DNA of 64,000 nt from Acidobacteriaceae bacterium (GCA_003156805.1 PMHV01000059.1:141948-205947); one strand, 5' to 3'; positions 36,634-44,877 are shown, counted from the stretch's first letter. Numbers and translations: made by a program. The notes: generated from the sequence alone by a model not told the origin.

Positions 36634-37971
36634 ATGAAGATTCTTTACGTCTCGCAATACTTTCCTCCGGAGATGGGAGCGCCGGCAGCGCGGGCGGCCG
36701 AATTGTCGCGGCATTGGGCCAGCGAGGGCCACGAGGTGACTGTGCTCACCGGGTTTCCCAACCATCCTGCCGGCATCGTGCCGCCGGAGTATCGCCACAA
36801 ACTGCGGCGGCTGGTGATGCGCGAGCGCGTGCACAGTGTGGACGTCTTTCGCACCTGGCTCCTGCCGTTTCCTAACCGGAAGACCTACGAGCGCATGCTG
36901 AACTACGGCACGTTTTGCGCTTCAGCGGCCGTTACAGGACTCTTTCTCCGCCGGCCGGACGTTGTGATTGCCACCTCGCCGCAATTGCTGGTTGGGCTTT
37001 CCGGTTGGTGGCTGGCGCGCTCGAAGCGCGTGCCTTTTGTTTTCGAGGTGCGCGATCTGTGGCCTGAATCCCTGGCTGCCGTGGGCGTGAGAAAGGACCA
37101 TTCGCTCTTGTACTGGTCGCTCGGCAAGATTGCGGACTTTCTCTATCGCCATTCCCGCCGCGTGGTGGTGGTCACACCCGCCTTTGCCGACTATCTGGTG
37201 AAGCACTGGAACGTAGCGCCCGAGAAAATCTCCGTGATCGAGAACGGGGTTGAAACTGATTTCTTTTCTCCGCAGCTGCACGATGGTCCGAGAAACGATG
37301 TTCTCACAGATGTTCTCGCAAACGATGTTCCCGGAGATGTTCCCAGAAGCGACGGCCTCAGAAGGGAACTGGGCGGGGAAGGCAAGTTCGTCGTCTCCTA
37401 CATCGGCACCATAGGAATGGCGCAGGGGTTGGAAATGATCGTCGATGCCGCTGCACGCCTGCAGAGTACGAATCCTGAGATTGTCTTCTGGATTGTCGGA
37501 GAAGGTGCGCAAAAAGATCACATTGCAGCTCTGCTCCAGAGCCGCGGCCTCAGCAATCTGAGAACGATCGCCCAGCAGCCGCGGCAGCAGATTCCGGCCT
37601 ACATCGCCGCGTCGGATGTTTGCCTGGTCCTGCTCAAGAAAACCGAACTGTTCAAAACGGTCATTCCCACCAAGATGTTGGAGTTCATGTCTTGCGCGAG
37701 GCCGGTGATTCTTGGCGTCGAGGGCCAGGCCCGGAAGATTTTGCAGGAAGCCGATTGCGGACTCGCGATCGAACCTGAGAGTTCTGACGCCCTGGCGGAT
37801 GCGATTCTCCGCCTGGCTGCCAGCCCGGAGTTAGCTCAGAAACTTGGGAAGAATGGCCGGGAATACGTGGTGCGCAAACTCTCTCGCCGACAAACGGCGG
37901 AAGATTACACGCAGATGTTGGAGGAGTTGTTGAATCTGCCCCGGCGGGGTCGTTCGGCAGCCGCAGCCTGA
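36634..37971 (+). CDS. Glycosyltransferase family 4 (WbuB-like)
   Basis: This 445-residue GT-B enzyme has an N-terminal acceptor domain beginning M-K-I-L-Y-V-S-Q-Y-F-P-P-E-M-G-A and a nucleotide-sugar domain with I-P-T-K-M-L-E-F-M-S-C-A-R-P-V (the E of the E-x7-E region). Members transfer N-acetylfucosamine-like sugars to O-antigen repeat units. It is the last gene of the operon; its end faces the convergent export gene 32 bp away. Residues about 216-238 (37282-37347) are a low-complexity D-V-L-T / D-V-L-A-N / D-V-P-G / D-V-P-R run lying between the two Rossmann domains, where the family normally has a short linker. Confidence 0.92.
   Translation: MKILYVSQYFPPEMGAPAARAAELSRHWASEGHEVTVLTGFPNHPAGIVPPEYRHKLRRLVMRERVHSVDVFRTWLLPFPNRKTYERMLNYGTFCASAAVTGLFLRRPDVVIATSPQLLVGLSGWWLARSKRVPFVFEVRDLWPESLAAVGVRKDHSLLYWSLGKIADFLYRHSRRVVVVTPAFADYLVKHWNVAPEKISVIENGVETDFFSPQLHDGPRNDVLTDVLANDVPGDVPRSDGLRRELGGEGKFVVSYIGTIGMAQGLEMIVDAAARLQSTNPEIVFWIVGEGAQKDHIAALLQSRGLSNLRTIAQQPRQQIPAYIAASDVCLVLLKKTELFKTVIPTKMLEFMSCARPVILGVEGQARKILQEADCGLAIEPESSDALADAILRLAASPELAQKLGKNGREYVVRKLSRRQTAEDYTQMLEELLNLPRRGRSAAAA
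37282..37347 (+). repeat. 12/15-bp-period in-frame array in the GT4 gene
   Basis: Five units begin gatg (15, 12, 15, 12 and 12 bp), the last four with gatgttc. All lengths are multiples of three, so the frame is kept. Confidence 0.8.
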
Positions 37972-38003
37972 AGAGTCTTTCTATCGGTTAAGGGTGCGCG
38001 CGG

Positions 38004-39140
38004 TTAAGGGTGTGCGGCGTATACGCCTACTGCTGTTGCCATGGCCGTGGCAGCGTCAAAACCTTTTCCTGCCGCCACGCGAACTCCGCTGACCGGCACA
38101 AAAAGAATATCGTCGGCTTGCAAAACTACGTCCGGAGCCTTCGCTTCCAGCATCTTTTTCAGCGGCACGCGAGTCTCGGTCATTCCGCCTGGACCCTTGT
38201 GAATGATGCGAACGCCGCTCATCTTTGCCGTGTGATTCGTTCCGCCCGCCAGCGCAATCGCCTGCAGCACCGTCAATGTGCCGTTATCCACGAGCAGGCC
38301 GCTGGGACGGCCCACGTCTCCCACCACATAAATCACCGGCGCGCGCGGCACCGTGATCGTGTCTCCCGGAACTATCTCAATGTTATCCTGCAGATCGTCA
38401 GCCAGATTCCTCGGCAAAATCAACGTGATCGCTTGCGGCTGATTACGCCGGATGACGCTCACTTTTCTCGCGGCTGCAGCCGTGAAACCTCCCGCCGTCG
38501 AGATCAGATCGTACAACCGGTGGTCCCCCAGATCGGGGTAGATGCCGGGCCGGCCCACTTCTCCGAGGATGGTCACGCCCTGGGAAGCGGACTCGTCGCT
38601 GAAAATCGTGACGTGAGGACTGCGCACGAACCCGCCATCGGCCAGCCGTTTCTCGATCATCGCCTGTGCTTCTTCCACCGTCAGACCGCCGACGTGCACG
38701 TAGTCGATCAACGGCAGGTACACATCCCCGGAATTCCCCACTCTTGCCTTGGTGCTCAATTCCGGTACGTTGTAGACGCTGATTTCGAGAAGATCGCCGG
38801 GCCCCAGCCTTAGCAACGACGCGTCGTCATGATCGGTCGTAGCATGATCGGTCGTAGAAGCATCGGCCTTGGAATGGTCTGCCGTAGACGAAACTCCCGC
38901 AGGAACGCTGGTAACTGTCTGGGAAGCATCGGCATCCCGGGGCGTGGTTCCGGTGGCTTGGGAGACTGGTTGAGCCGGTGGCCATGCGGAAGTGGCCGTC
39001 TGGGCGGGAGACGTGGGCTCCTGCTGCGCCCGCGCGCTGAAATTCGAGCTCACTACAAAAACCAAAACTGCCGCAATCAGGCTGCCGCGGCGGGCGAGAT
39101 CGAATCTGCCGGACACCGTTCCCAGGCCCTTGTTGTGCAT
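38004..39140 (-). CDS. Polysaccharide export outer-membrane protein (Wza family)
   Basis: This 378-residue protein has a signal peptide (R-R-G-S-L-I-A-A-V-L-V-F-V-V-S-S-N-F-S-A-R-A-Q), no lipobox, and a linker rich in Thr/Ala/Asp (38826-38885, 15-bp repeat). A Poly_export domain starting L-G-P-G-D-L-L-E-I-S-V-Y-N-V-P-E-L follows, then two SLBB domains (V-T-I-L-G-E-V-G-R-P-G-I-Y and V-Y-V-V-G-D-V-G-R-P-S-G). It should form the outer-membrane exit channel for the polysaccharide. The ATG at 39140 gives the shortest n-region and is preferred over Met codons 30 and 81 bp upstream. It is transcribed toward the GT4 gene and away from the initiating transferase at 39428. Confidence 0.92.
   Translation of the reverse strand: MHNKGLGTVSGRFDLARRGSLIAAVLVFVVSSNFSARAQQEPTSPAQTATSAWPPAQPVSQATGTTPRDADASQTVTSVPAGVSSTADHSKADASTTDHATTDHDDASLLRLGPGDLLEISVYNVPELSTKARVGNSGDVYLPLIDYVHVGGLTVEEAQAMIEKRLADGGFVRSPHVTIFSDESASQGVTILGEVGRPGIYPDLGDHRLYDLISTAGGFTAAAARKVSVIRRNQPQAITLILPRNLADDLQDNIEIVPGDTITVPRAPVIYVVGDVGRPSGLLVDNGTLTVLQAIALAGGTNHTAKMSGVRIIHKGPGGMTETRVPLKKMLEAKAPDVVLQADDILFVPVSGVRVAAGKGFDAATAMATAVGVYAAHP
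38826..38885 (-). repeat. 15-bp-period in-frame array (4 units) in the export gene
   Basis: On the coding strand the units are acggcagaccattcc, aaggccgatgcttct, acgaccgatcatgct and acgaccgatcatgac. They encode the T-T-D-H-A-type linker between signal peptide and export domain. Confidence 0.85.
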
Positions 39141-39333
39141 GAAGGATTCGTTCCGCAGTGTAGCACACATCCATTTGCAACCTGGCAGCAAAGCGGAATC
39201 GCTTCGCCCGGCGTTTTCCACAGATTTTGCGCGAACGGGAATTGAAAAGCGTCCTTCCGCCCTGTTAGATTTCCTGCACTCTCAAACGCAGACGGAACCT
39301 TGTAACGTACTTTCGGCAATCGACGCATGCTGC

Positions 39334-39384
39334 CATGATCGCATTAACATGATCGGGCTAGCGTGATCGGCGCCAGAGTGATTG
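39334..39384. repeat. Non-coding tgatcg repeat cluster in the export/transferase divergent region
   Basis: The motif catgatcg recurs with 14, 14 and 15-bp spacing in degenerating form, in the 287-bp region between the divergent export and WecA-like genes. It is similar in period to the in-frame arrays and shares tgatcg with the array at 38826. It could be a decayed array or a set of binding sites. Confidence 0.45.
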
Positions 39385-39427
39385 TGCGGGGCGTCCATTT
39401 ACCTGTGGTTGCCCTCAAGGGGGACAG

Positions 39428-41089
39428 TTGACGGTTGCTTTTTTCGTAATCTTTTTTCTGTCGCTGCTGTGCTCTTTCGTCCTGACCCGCTCGGTGCGCG
39501 ACAAGGCCACCAAGCGCGCTTGGGTAGCCATTCCTTCCGATGGAAGACATCTCCACACCAAGCCGTTGCCCCGCCTGGGTGGAGTCGCAATTTTCATTTC
39601 GTTTTCGTTGAGCCTGGTGGCTGCGGCCGTCATGGCTTTCTGGAACAAAGAACTGCACTCCGCGCTGTCTCTCAAACCACTGTTGACCATCCTCGCGCCC
39701 GCTTCGCTGATATTTCTCCTGGGAGTTTATGACGACCTTCATGGCGTGGGCCCCTACTTCAAGTTCGCGGTTCAAGGCATTGCCGCTACCATGCTGTTCG
39801 CCGGCGGCCTCCGGATTCTTGACGTTCCGGTATTGTTCGGGGCGCACCGCCTGCCTTGGTTTTTAGGCTTGCCGCTGACCATCCTGTGGGTCGTGGCCAT
39901 CACCAATGCGTTCAACTTGATCGACGGACTGGACGGCCTGGCGGCGGGTTCGGCTTTGTTCTCGACGCTGGTGGCATTTGCGGTCGCACTGGTGAACGGC
40001 TATGCGCTAGTCACCGTGATGACCATCGCTCTGGCCGGCGCTATCCTCGGTTTTCTGCGCTACAATTTCAATCCGGCCACGATCTTTCTCGGAGATTCCG
40101 GTAGTCTGTTTATCGGATTTCTTCTCAGCGCTTTGGCGCTGGCTGGCGCGCAGAAGGCGCCGACCATCGTTGCCGTCGCCATTCCCGTAGTTTCCTTCGG
40201 CCTGCCGATTCTGGAGACATCGCTTTCCATTCTGCGCCGTTGGATCAGCGGCCGCCCGGTATTCACCGCCGACCGCGAACATATCCATCACAAACTTTTG
40301 CAGCACGGTCTCACGCACCGCCAGGTCGTCATCGTGCTTTACGGCGTCTCCGCCGTCTTCGCGCTTCTCAGTCTGTTCTTGCTTTGGCCCACCGGTAGTT
40401 CGCTGGGCTTGGTGTTGGCAGTCCTCGGCACCGGTATCTGGATTGGCGTGCAGCGCCTGGGCTATCTCGAGCTTGGCGAGTTGGCTCGCATCGCCCAGCG
40501 CACCCTCGAACAGCGGCAGATTTTCATCAACAACCTCGCCATTCGCCGCGCCACCCAGGAACTGAAGGTGGTTCGTGATTACGAACAGATCTGGCGAATC
40601 CTGGAGGCAGCTTTCAGCTCCAATGATTTTGACGGGCTCGATGTCAAAGTCAAACTCTTTCCCGGCGAATATTTTCCTTTTGCCGGCGAATCTGCCGCCC
40701 AGCAGCGCCGCAGCGATCTTTCCTTTCACTGGGGAAAAAACCTCGGAGCAAAGAACGCCGGAGCAATGAATGCCGCAGCTATGACTGTCGAAGCAAAGAA
40801 CGCCGGAGCAAAGACTGTCGGGGAAAAGCCTGGCGCATCGATGTCGCTTGAGGGCTTTCCCGTCTGGGCGCTCTCGTTCGATCTGGTCAGCACCTCCAAT
40901 CGCCGGCGTGGCTCGCTGGTGCTGCACCGTCTATGCTCGCGCCCGGACCTGCAACTGGATATCAATCTGTTAACTTCAGCCTTCCCCATCGCACTCGCCG
41001 ACGCGCTGGATCGCACTCTTCAGCCAGTAGTGGAATTTATTCCGCGCACCGGAGAAGATCACGGCTTCATCGCCGCGCAAGCGGGATAG
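39428..41089 (+). CDS. WecA/MraY-like undecaprenyl-phosphate sugar-1-phosphate transferase with C-terminal extension
   Basis: This 553-residue protein starts at TTG, preceded by a strong GGGGGA site; no ATG fits the conserved N-terminal helix. About ten membrane segments and the family signatures are present: P-L-P-R-L-G-G-V-A-I (near residue 47), G-V-Y-D-D-L-H-G, N-A-F-N-L-I-D-G-L-D-G-L-A-A-G, and F-L-G-D-S-G-S-L-F. It transfers a sugar-1-phosphate from a UDP-sugar to undecaprenyl phosphate, starting polysaccharide synthesis. Unlike standard WecA (about 350-370 residues) it has a cytoplasmic tail of some 190 residues, including a six-unit 15-bp array (40745-40834). The tail's role is unknown; it could be regulatory. 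Confidence 0.9.
   Translation: MTVAFFVIFFLSLLCSFVLTRSVRDKATKRAWVAIPSDGRHLHTKPLPRLGGVAIFISFSLSLVAAAVMAFWNKELHSALSLKPLLTILAPASLIFLLGVYDDLHGVGPYFKFAVQGIAATMLFAGGLRILDVPVLFGAHRLPWFLGLPLTILWVVAITNAFNLIDGLDGLAAGSALFSTLVAFAVALVNGYALVTVMTIALAGAILGFLRYNFNPATIFLGDSGSLFIGFLLSALALAGAQKAPTIVAVAIPVVSFGLPILETSLSILRRWISGRPVFTADREHIHHKLLQHGLTHRQVVIVLYGVSAVFALLSLFLLWPTGSSLGLVLAVLGTGIWIGVQRLGYLELGELARIAQRTLEQRQIFINNLAIRRATQELKVVRDYEQIWRILEAAFSSNDFDGLDVKVKLFPGEYFPFAGESAAQQRRSDLSFHWGKNLGAKNAGAMNAAAMTVEAKNAGAKTVGEKPGASMSLEGFPVWALSFDLVSTSNRRRGSLVLHRLCSRPDLQLDINLLTSAFPIALADALDRTLQPVVEFIPRTGEDHGFIAAQAG
40745..40834 (+). repeat. 15-bp-period in-frame array (6 units) in the WecA-like gene tail
   Basis: Units ggagcaaagaacgcc, ggagcaatgaatgcc, gcagctatgactgtc, gaagcaaagaacgcc, ggagcaaagactgtc and ggggaaaagcctggc encode G-A-K-N-A-type pentapeptides. 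Confidence 0.88.
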
Positions 41090-41454
41090 CGCCGCCCAGG
41101 GAATCGCTGATTAGGTTTCGCAATCCCAACTTTGTCATCCCAGGTTTGTCATTCTGAGCGAAGCGAAGAATCCCTGTGCACGCCCTCGCCACCCGGCCCC
41201 GCAAGGCACTCCTGTCAGCGGCCGCGCAGCTTCGATTTCTTTCCTGCTGGAACCTGTTCAGAGAGCCGCTGGCGGATCACAAACTGCTCACACTCATCGA
41301 TGGGAATTGACAGCGAGGCTGGCAGAGCTTCGTTCGCCGACGTTCGTTCGGCTCTTCAGAAAAATATCGGGTCACAAACCAAACAAGCCTCAGCGCTCAT
41401 CCGGCACTTAACCGGATGGCACGAGGCTTAATCTCTAAGAGGGAGGGTTGAAAG
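41090..41454. other. Intergenic region with one dispersed-repeat copy, no gene seen
   Basis: About 365 bp between the WecA-like gene and pqqA. It holds the dispersed repeat at 41147 and open frames with no domain-like sequence; the one starting at 41132 is a translation of the repeat. Confidence 0.6.
41147..41178 (+). repeat. Dispersed tgtcat-ctgagcgaagcg repeat, solo copy
   Basis: The copy reads tgtcattctgagcgaagcg then aagaatccctg. Its first 19 bases differ by one base from the start of the hairpin repeat at 49662, but the palindromic middle is missing. A partial tttgtcat precedes it directly. Confidence 0.75.
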
Positions 41455-41532
41455 TTACAGTTTCGCGCTGGCGTAAGAGTTGATCTCGCAATTCAAGCAA
41501 ACTTCTTCAAAGGCGGGTGCTGTCCACTGCAT
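41455..41532 (-). CDS. pqqA: PqqA, pyrroloquinoline quinone precursor peptide (25 residues)
   Basis: This 25-residue peptide begins M-Q-W-T-A-P-A-F-E-E-V and ends C-E-I-N-S-Y-A-S-A-K-L. It has the two hallmarks of PqqA: an N-terminal W-T-x-P-x-F and a core Glu16-x3-Tyr20, the residues that PqqE crosslinks and whose remains become PQQ. GGGGGA lies 6 bases before the ATG, which separates it from a longer open frame that continues upstream without any domain. No pqqB, C, D or E gene is in the window, so the peptide is unlinked from its maturation genes, as is common. No PQQ-dependent dehydrogenase is evident here either. Confidence 0.82.
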   Translation of the reverse strand: MQWTAPAFEEVCLNCEINSYASAKL

Positions 41533-41821
41533 GAGTTCCCCCAATCGGCTGGAGTAACTTCCTCCAAACCTACAAGCAAAGAATAACTCAGCCTTTCCCG
41601 GAATGCAATAGCCAGACTTCAGAGAATCCCCAAGCCCCGAAACCCTTGAAGGACAAGGCTTTCGTCCCTCACGCCGGGTTGCAAATTCTTGCACACCCTC
41701 TCGAAAGTATCGCCTCGCACTCGATCCGCGCTTTTCCACAGCGCGAACCAGTGCGGCCACTTACTCTCGTCGCGCCAACTATTTACCTTTCCCGCTGGCA
41801 TGGAAGCGAGGATTCGGCCTC

Positions 41822-42787
41822 ATGTTTAGCGAGAGAACGTCTAGCAACACAATCTTTAGCAAGACAACGCTTAGCAAGACAAAGCTTAGCAAGAAAAAGT
41901 TTGGCAAGACCGTCTACGGCGGCACCTTCAAAGACGTAAACTTTGTTCCTTTGCAGTTGGCCGCCTTTTGCGTCCAGTGTGAACTGATCGGCGCCAACGC
42001 CACTCCGCACTGTCTCGCGTGCGGCAGTCCAGCGTTGCTGAGTTTGTCGCGAGTTCTCGGCGGCTCGCTGAAACATCAGCAGACCGCGCATCTCATCACC
42101 GACTCCGAACTCGATAGGCTCGTCCGCGATCTGTTGCGCACCGTGCCCTCGCCCGACGAAGTCTCCGCCTCCGACCATCACTTCCGTGTGCCTTCGCTTG
42201 CCTTGCGCACTCAGCTCCGCGTCGCCAATGCCGCACATCCAGCGTCGGGCTTTCATGCCGTCCACCTGACCGAAGAAGATTTCCATCCCGCCGAACTCAA
42301 CCTTGAACCCGCCATCAGCGCTATCACCGAACGCGCCCGGCACCTCACCGGAGCCACCGGCGCCGCCATCGCCCTGCGCCGCGGCGAAGAGATCGTCTGC
42401 CGCGCTCGCTCCGGCCGCACTGCTCCCGATCTTGGCGTCCGCCTGCAAACCGACGCCGGCATTTCCGCCGAGTGCGTCCGCACCGGCGAAGTCATGTTGT
42501 GCCACGACGCCGAACGCAACCCGCGCGTCGATTTAGCCAGTTGCCGCCGCCTGGGAGTCCGCTCCATCCTCGTCTCTCCCCTGCGTCATTTCCGGCGCAC
42601 GCTCGGCGTTTTCGAAGTATTGTCGTGCTCGCCTTCCGCCTTCGATCAAACCGATGTTGCCACCATGCAGCTTCTCTCCGGCCTCATGGTCGCCGCCATC
42701 GCCCGCATCTCCAGCCTGCACACTGCTCACCAACTGCAACGCGCCCACCAAACGGCAAACCGCCAACTGGCTGCCGAAAAATCCTGA
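41822..42787 (+). CDS. GAF-domain protein with zinc-ribbon-like N-terminus
   Basis: This 321-residue protein has three parts. Residues 2-31 are a Ser/Lys/Thr-rich run made of six 15-bp units starting immediately after the start codon. Next is a possible zinc ribbon (Cys50-x2-Cys53 ... Cys64-x2-Cys67). A GAF domain (about 165-305) follows with G-A-A-I-A-L-R-R-G-E-E-I-V-C-R-A and L-G-V-R-S-I-L-V-S-P-L. The GAF domain is closely related to those at 43011 and 51841, so the three form a local paralogue set. No output domain is present, so it may be a ligand or protein-binding sensor partner. The ligand is unknown. A gagg site lies about 10 bases before the ATG. Confidence 0.82.
   Translation: MFSERTSSNTIFSKTTLSKTKLSKKKFGKTVYGGTFKDVNFVPLQLAAFCVQCELIGANATPHCLACGSPALLSLSRVLGGSLKHQQTAHLITDSELDRLVRDLLRTVPSPDEVSASDHHFRVPSLALRTQLRVANAAHPASGFHAVHLTEEDFHPAELNLEPAISAITERARHLTGATGAAIALRRGEEIVCRARSGRTAPDLGVRLQTDAGISAECVRTGEVMLCHDAERNPRVDLASCRRLGVRSILVSPLRHFRRTLGVFEVLSCSPSAFDQTDVATMQLLSGLMVAAIARISSLHTAHQLQRAHQTANRQLAAEKS
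41825..41914 (+). repeat. 15-bp-period in-frame array (6 units) at a protein N-terminus
   Basis: Units tttagcgagagaacg, tctagcaacacaatc, tttagcaagacaacg, cttagcaagacaaag, cttagcaagaaaaag and tttggcaagaccgtc encode F/L-S-K-T-x pentapeptides. Confidence 0.9.
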
Positions 42788-43010
42788 AGACACCCGCGAG
42801 CCGGGAAGGGGCACGACTTCGGTCGCGCCATAGGTCCAGCAGAATCAGACTGCGGCTTAGCCGCTGAGGCGGACTCTCGGCTCTCCTACGCCTGCTACGG
42901 CCCTCATTTCTTCCCTTTTTGCCCTTCCGATTTTCTTCCTGCTTTCTTTTCCTCATTCTCGCGGTAAGATGGTACCTCAGGGCTCACCCTCTTACCTCCG
43001 TAGGTTTGTC

Positions 43011-44813
43011 ATGATCTCCGGATTGCAGTCCGATCGCCGTCCCCGCCGTCGCGTGCGGCACAAGGTGCACGCTCCCGCCTATGCCAGCTTCAGCGGCGGC
43101 TCACAGAGCATCATGCTCGAGTTGAACGAGATTCTCGACATCAGTGAAGACGGCGTGAAGATCCAGTGCTCCTCGCCCATGGAAGCGGATCGATCCGTCG
43201 AGTTGTGCCTGGACCTCGCTGAATCCAGCGGCCAGATTCACACCACCGGCCAGGTCGTTTGGTCCGACGGCGCCGGTCGCGTTGGCCTGCGCTTGCCCAA
43301 CTTGGCCGATGCTCCACTGCGCCGTCTGCGCGAGTGGCTGTTTTTGAATGCGATGGTGGCCGCGGCCAATGCTGGCTCCTTCGTCAATGTCACGCCGCAA
43401 CCGTCGTCGGAAGCCCCGGCGGTGAGGCCGAATTTCACCGACACGCTTACCGCGGTCTCCGCCGTGCAGAGAGAAGCCGAATCGCTGGGGTCGAGTCTCG
43501 ATGCGCTGCTTGCGTTGGTCGCTTCTCGTGCGCAGACCCTGCTCCAGGCTTCGGGTGCGGCCATTGCCTTAGCCGAGGAAGCCTTGATCGAAGCAGCCAT
43601 GATCGAAACAGCCATGGCCGAAGCGGCAATGGAAGGAGGAGAAACGACCGAAGCAGCCATGGCCGAACCAGCCGCAGCCGCCGCCGGCGAGGCAGCCCAA
43701 CCGCTGGTTGCAACTATGATTTGCCGCGCCAGCGCCGGCCCCAGCGCGCCGCCGGCCGGAGCCAGACTGCAAGTGGGCTTGGGTTTTTCCGGCGCATGCG
43801 TTCGCACCGGACTTCCCTTGCGCTGCGATGATGCCGCCACTGATCTGCGCGTCGATCGCGAAAGCTGTCGTGTTCTCGGCATCCGCTCCATCCTTGCCAT
43901 TCCGCTGCGCATTGGCGAAAAGGTGATCGGTCTGCTCGAGGTCTTTTCTGACCAGCCTTCCAGATTTGCGGAAAACGACAGCGCCGCCATCCTGCAGCGC
44001 CTCGCCGAAACGATCCTGTCCGCGGTCCAACGCTCAGCCCCGGTCCCAACCCAAGCCGCACCGCCCTTGACCCCAGCCGTGCCTTTTGCCGCGCCCCAGG
44101 GCAGCGTCCTCTTTGCCCAGGCCGACGAAAAATGGAAAGACCACAAAGGCAAAGACCGGGACAAAAACGAAGACGACAAAGAAAAAGATAAGCAGGCGGC
44201 AGACGACCCCGAGACCGGCAAACCGGGCGGCATTCGTTTGCCCCGCACTCATCTTTTTCTGCTCATTCTTGCCGCCGCCACTGTTTTCCTCGTCCTCGGT
44301 TTCATCCTCGCCCCCTGGATTCAGGAAAGATTCCACTCCCGTGACGGCATCCGCGAGCAGACTGTTCTTGCTTCTTCGCCGCAGCCCGCAACCTCCGCCG
44401 CCCCTGCCGCATCGGTCGATTCTGCCACTCTCGAAGAACTCCGGCAAATGGCCACCCAGGGCAACCCCGGCGCCGAGAATGCATTGGGCCTTCGCTACGC
44501 CACCGGCGACGGAGTGAAACTGGACGAGCCGGAAGCCGCCCGCTGGTTTACCCTCGCCGCCGAGCACGGAAATGTGCCGGCCCAATCCAAGCTAGGCCAG
44601 CTCTACTGGGGCGGCCGTGGCGTCCCGGCCAGCCTGAATCAGGCTTACTTCTGGACCATCCTGGCTCGCGCCGCCGGCCACGAAGGCAGCAAAGCTCTCG
44701 CTCCCATGATCGCTTCCCGCATGTCCCGCGCCCAGGCCGCTGCCGTCGAGCAGCAAGCCGAAGCGTGGTATCGACAACACGAGCCCCAATCCAAGCCCGC
44801 CCCCGGCCACTAG
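43011..44813 (+). CDS. PilZ - GAF - TM - Sel1 multidomain protein
   Basis: This 600-residue protein has a PilZ domain (about 5-110) with R-R-R-V-R and D-I-S-E-D-G, the two c-di-GMP-binding motifs. A GAF domain (about 155-335), a Lys/Asp-rich stretch, one membrane helix (about 413-437) and Sel1-like TPR repeats (about 484-563; A-E-N-A-L-G-L-R-Y and A-Q-S-K-L-G-Q-L-Y-W-G-G-R-G) follow. The order places PilZ and GAF in the cytoplasm and Sel1 in the periplasm, so a c-di-GMP signal could be passed across the membrane; this is inference. The GAF domain contains an eight-unit 15-bp array between two adjacent beta strands. An in-frame ATG 42 bp upstream is an alternative start. Confidence 0.85.
   Translation: MISGLQSDRRPRRRVRHKVHAPAYASFSGGSQSIMLELNEILDISEDGVKIQCSSPMEADRSVELCLDLAESSGQIHTTGQVVWSDGAGRVGLRLPNLADAPLRRLREWLFLNAMVAAANAGSFVNVTPQPSSEAPAVRPNFTDTLTAVSAVQREAESLGSSLDALLALVASRAQTLLQASGAAIALAEEALIEAAMIETAMAEAAMEGGETTEAAMAEPAAAAAGEAAQPLVATMICRASAGPSAPPAGARLQVGLGFSGACVRTGLPLRCDDAATDLRVDRESCRVLGIRSILAIPLRIGEKVIGLLEVFSDQPSRFAENDSAAILQRLAETILSAVQRSAPVPTQAAPPLTPAVPFAAPQGSVLFAQADEKWKDHKGKDRDKNEDDKEKDKQAADDPETGKPGGIRLPRTHLFLLILAAATVFLVLGFILAPWIQERFHSRDGIREQTVLASSPQPATSAAPAASVDSATLEELRQMATQGNPGAENALGLRYATGDGVKLDEPEAARWFTLAAEHGNVPAQSKLGQLYWGGRGVPASLNQAYFWTILARAAGHEGSKALAPMIASRMSRAQAAAVEQQAEAWYRQHEPQSKPAPGH
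43566..43685 (+). repeat. 15-bp-period in-frame array (8 units) inside a GAF domain
   Basis: Eight 15-bp units, for example gccatgatcgaaaca and gccatggccgaagcg, encode A-M-I-E-T / A-M-A-E-A-type pentapeptides. Paralogous GAF domains at 41822 and 51841 pass directly from A-I-A-L to E-I-V at this point, so the array is an insertion. Confidence 0.9.
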
Positions 44814-44863
44814 CACCGAACTTTAGTCGCCCTCATGTCCTTGGATTAAAGCGGGACGAGCAA

Positions 44864-44877
44864 GCCCCGAACGGGGC
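44864..44877. repeat. Short inverted repeat GCCCCG-AA-CGGGGC
   Basis: It lies 50 bp after the PilZ-GAF-Sel1 gene. A compact GC stem without a T-run; it may assist transcript ending or stability. Confidence 0.3.

Noticed and set aside
39334..39384. tgatcg cluster as a palindromic operator set
   Set aside because: The motifs are direct, degenerate repeats with irregular spacing, not symmetric sites; kept as a repeat.
41132..41431. Open frame of 99 codons beginning with a C-H-S-E-R-S-E-E-type sequence
   Set aside because: The beginning is a translation of the dispersed tgtcat-ctgagcgaagcg repeat, a known source of false genes, and the rest shows no domain or ribosome binding site.
44143..44210. 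Tenth 15-bp array in the Lys/Asp-rich stretch of the PilZ-GAF-Sel1 gene
   Set aside because: The codons are lysine/aspartate-rich, but no unit is repeated clearly enough to separate an array from simple charged linker composition.
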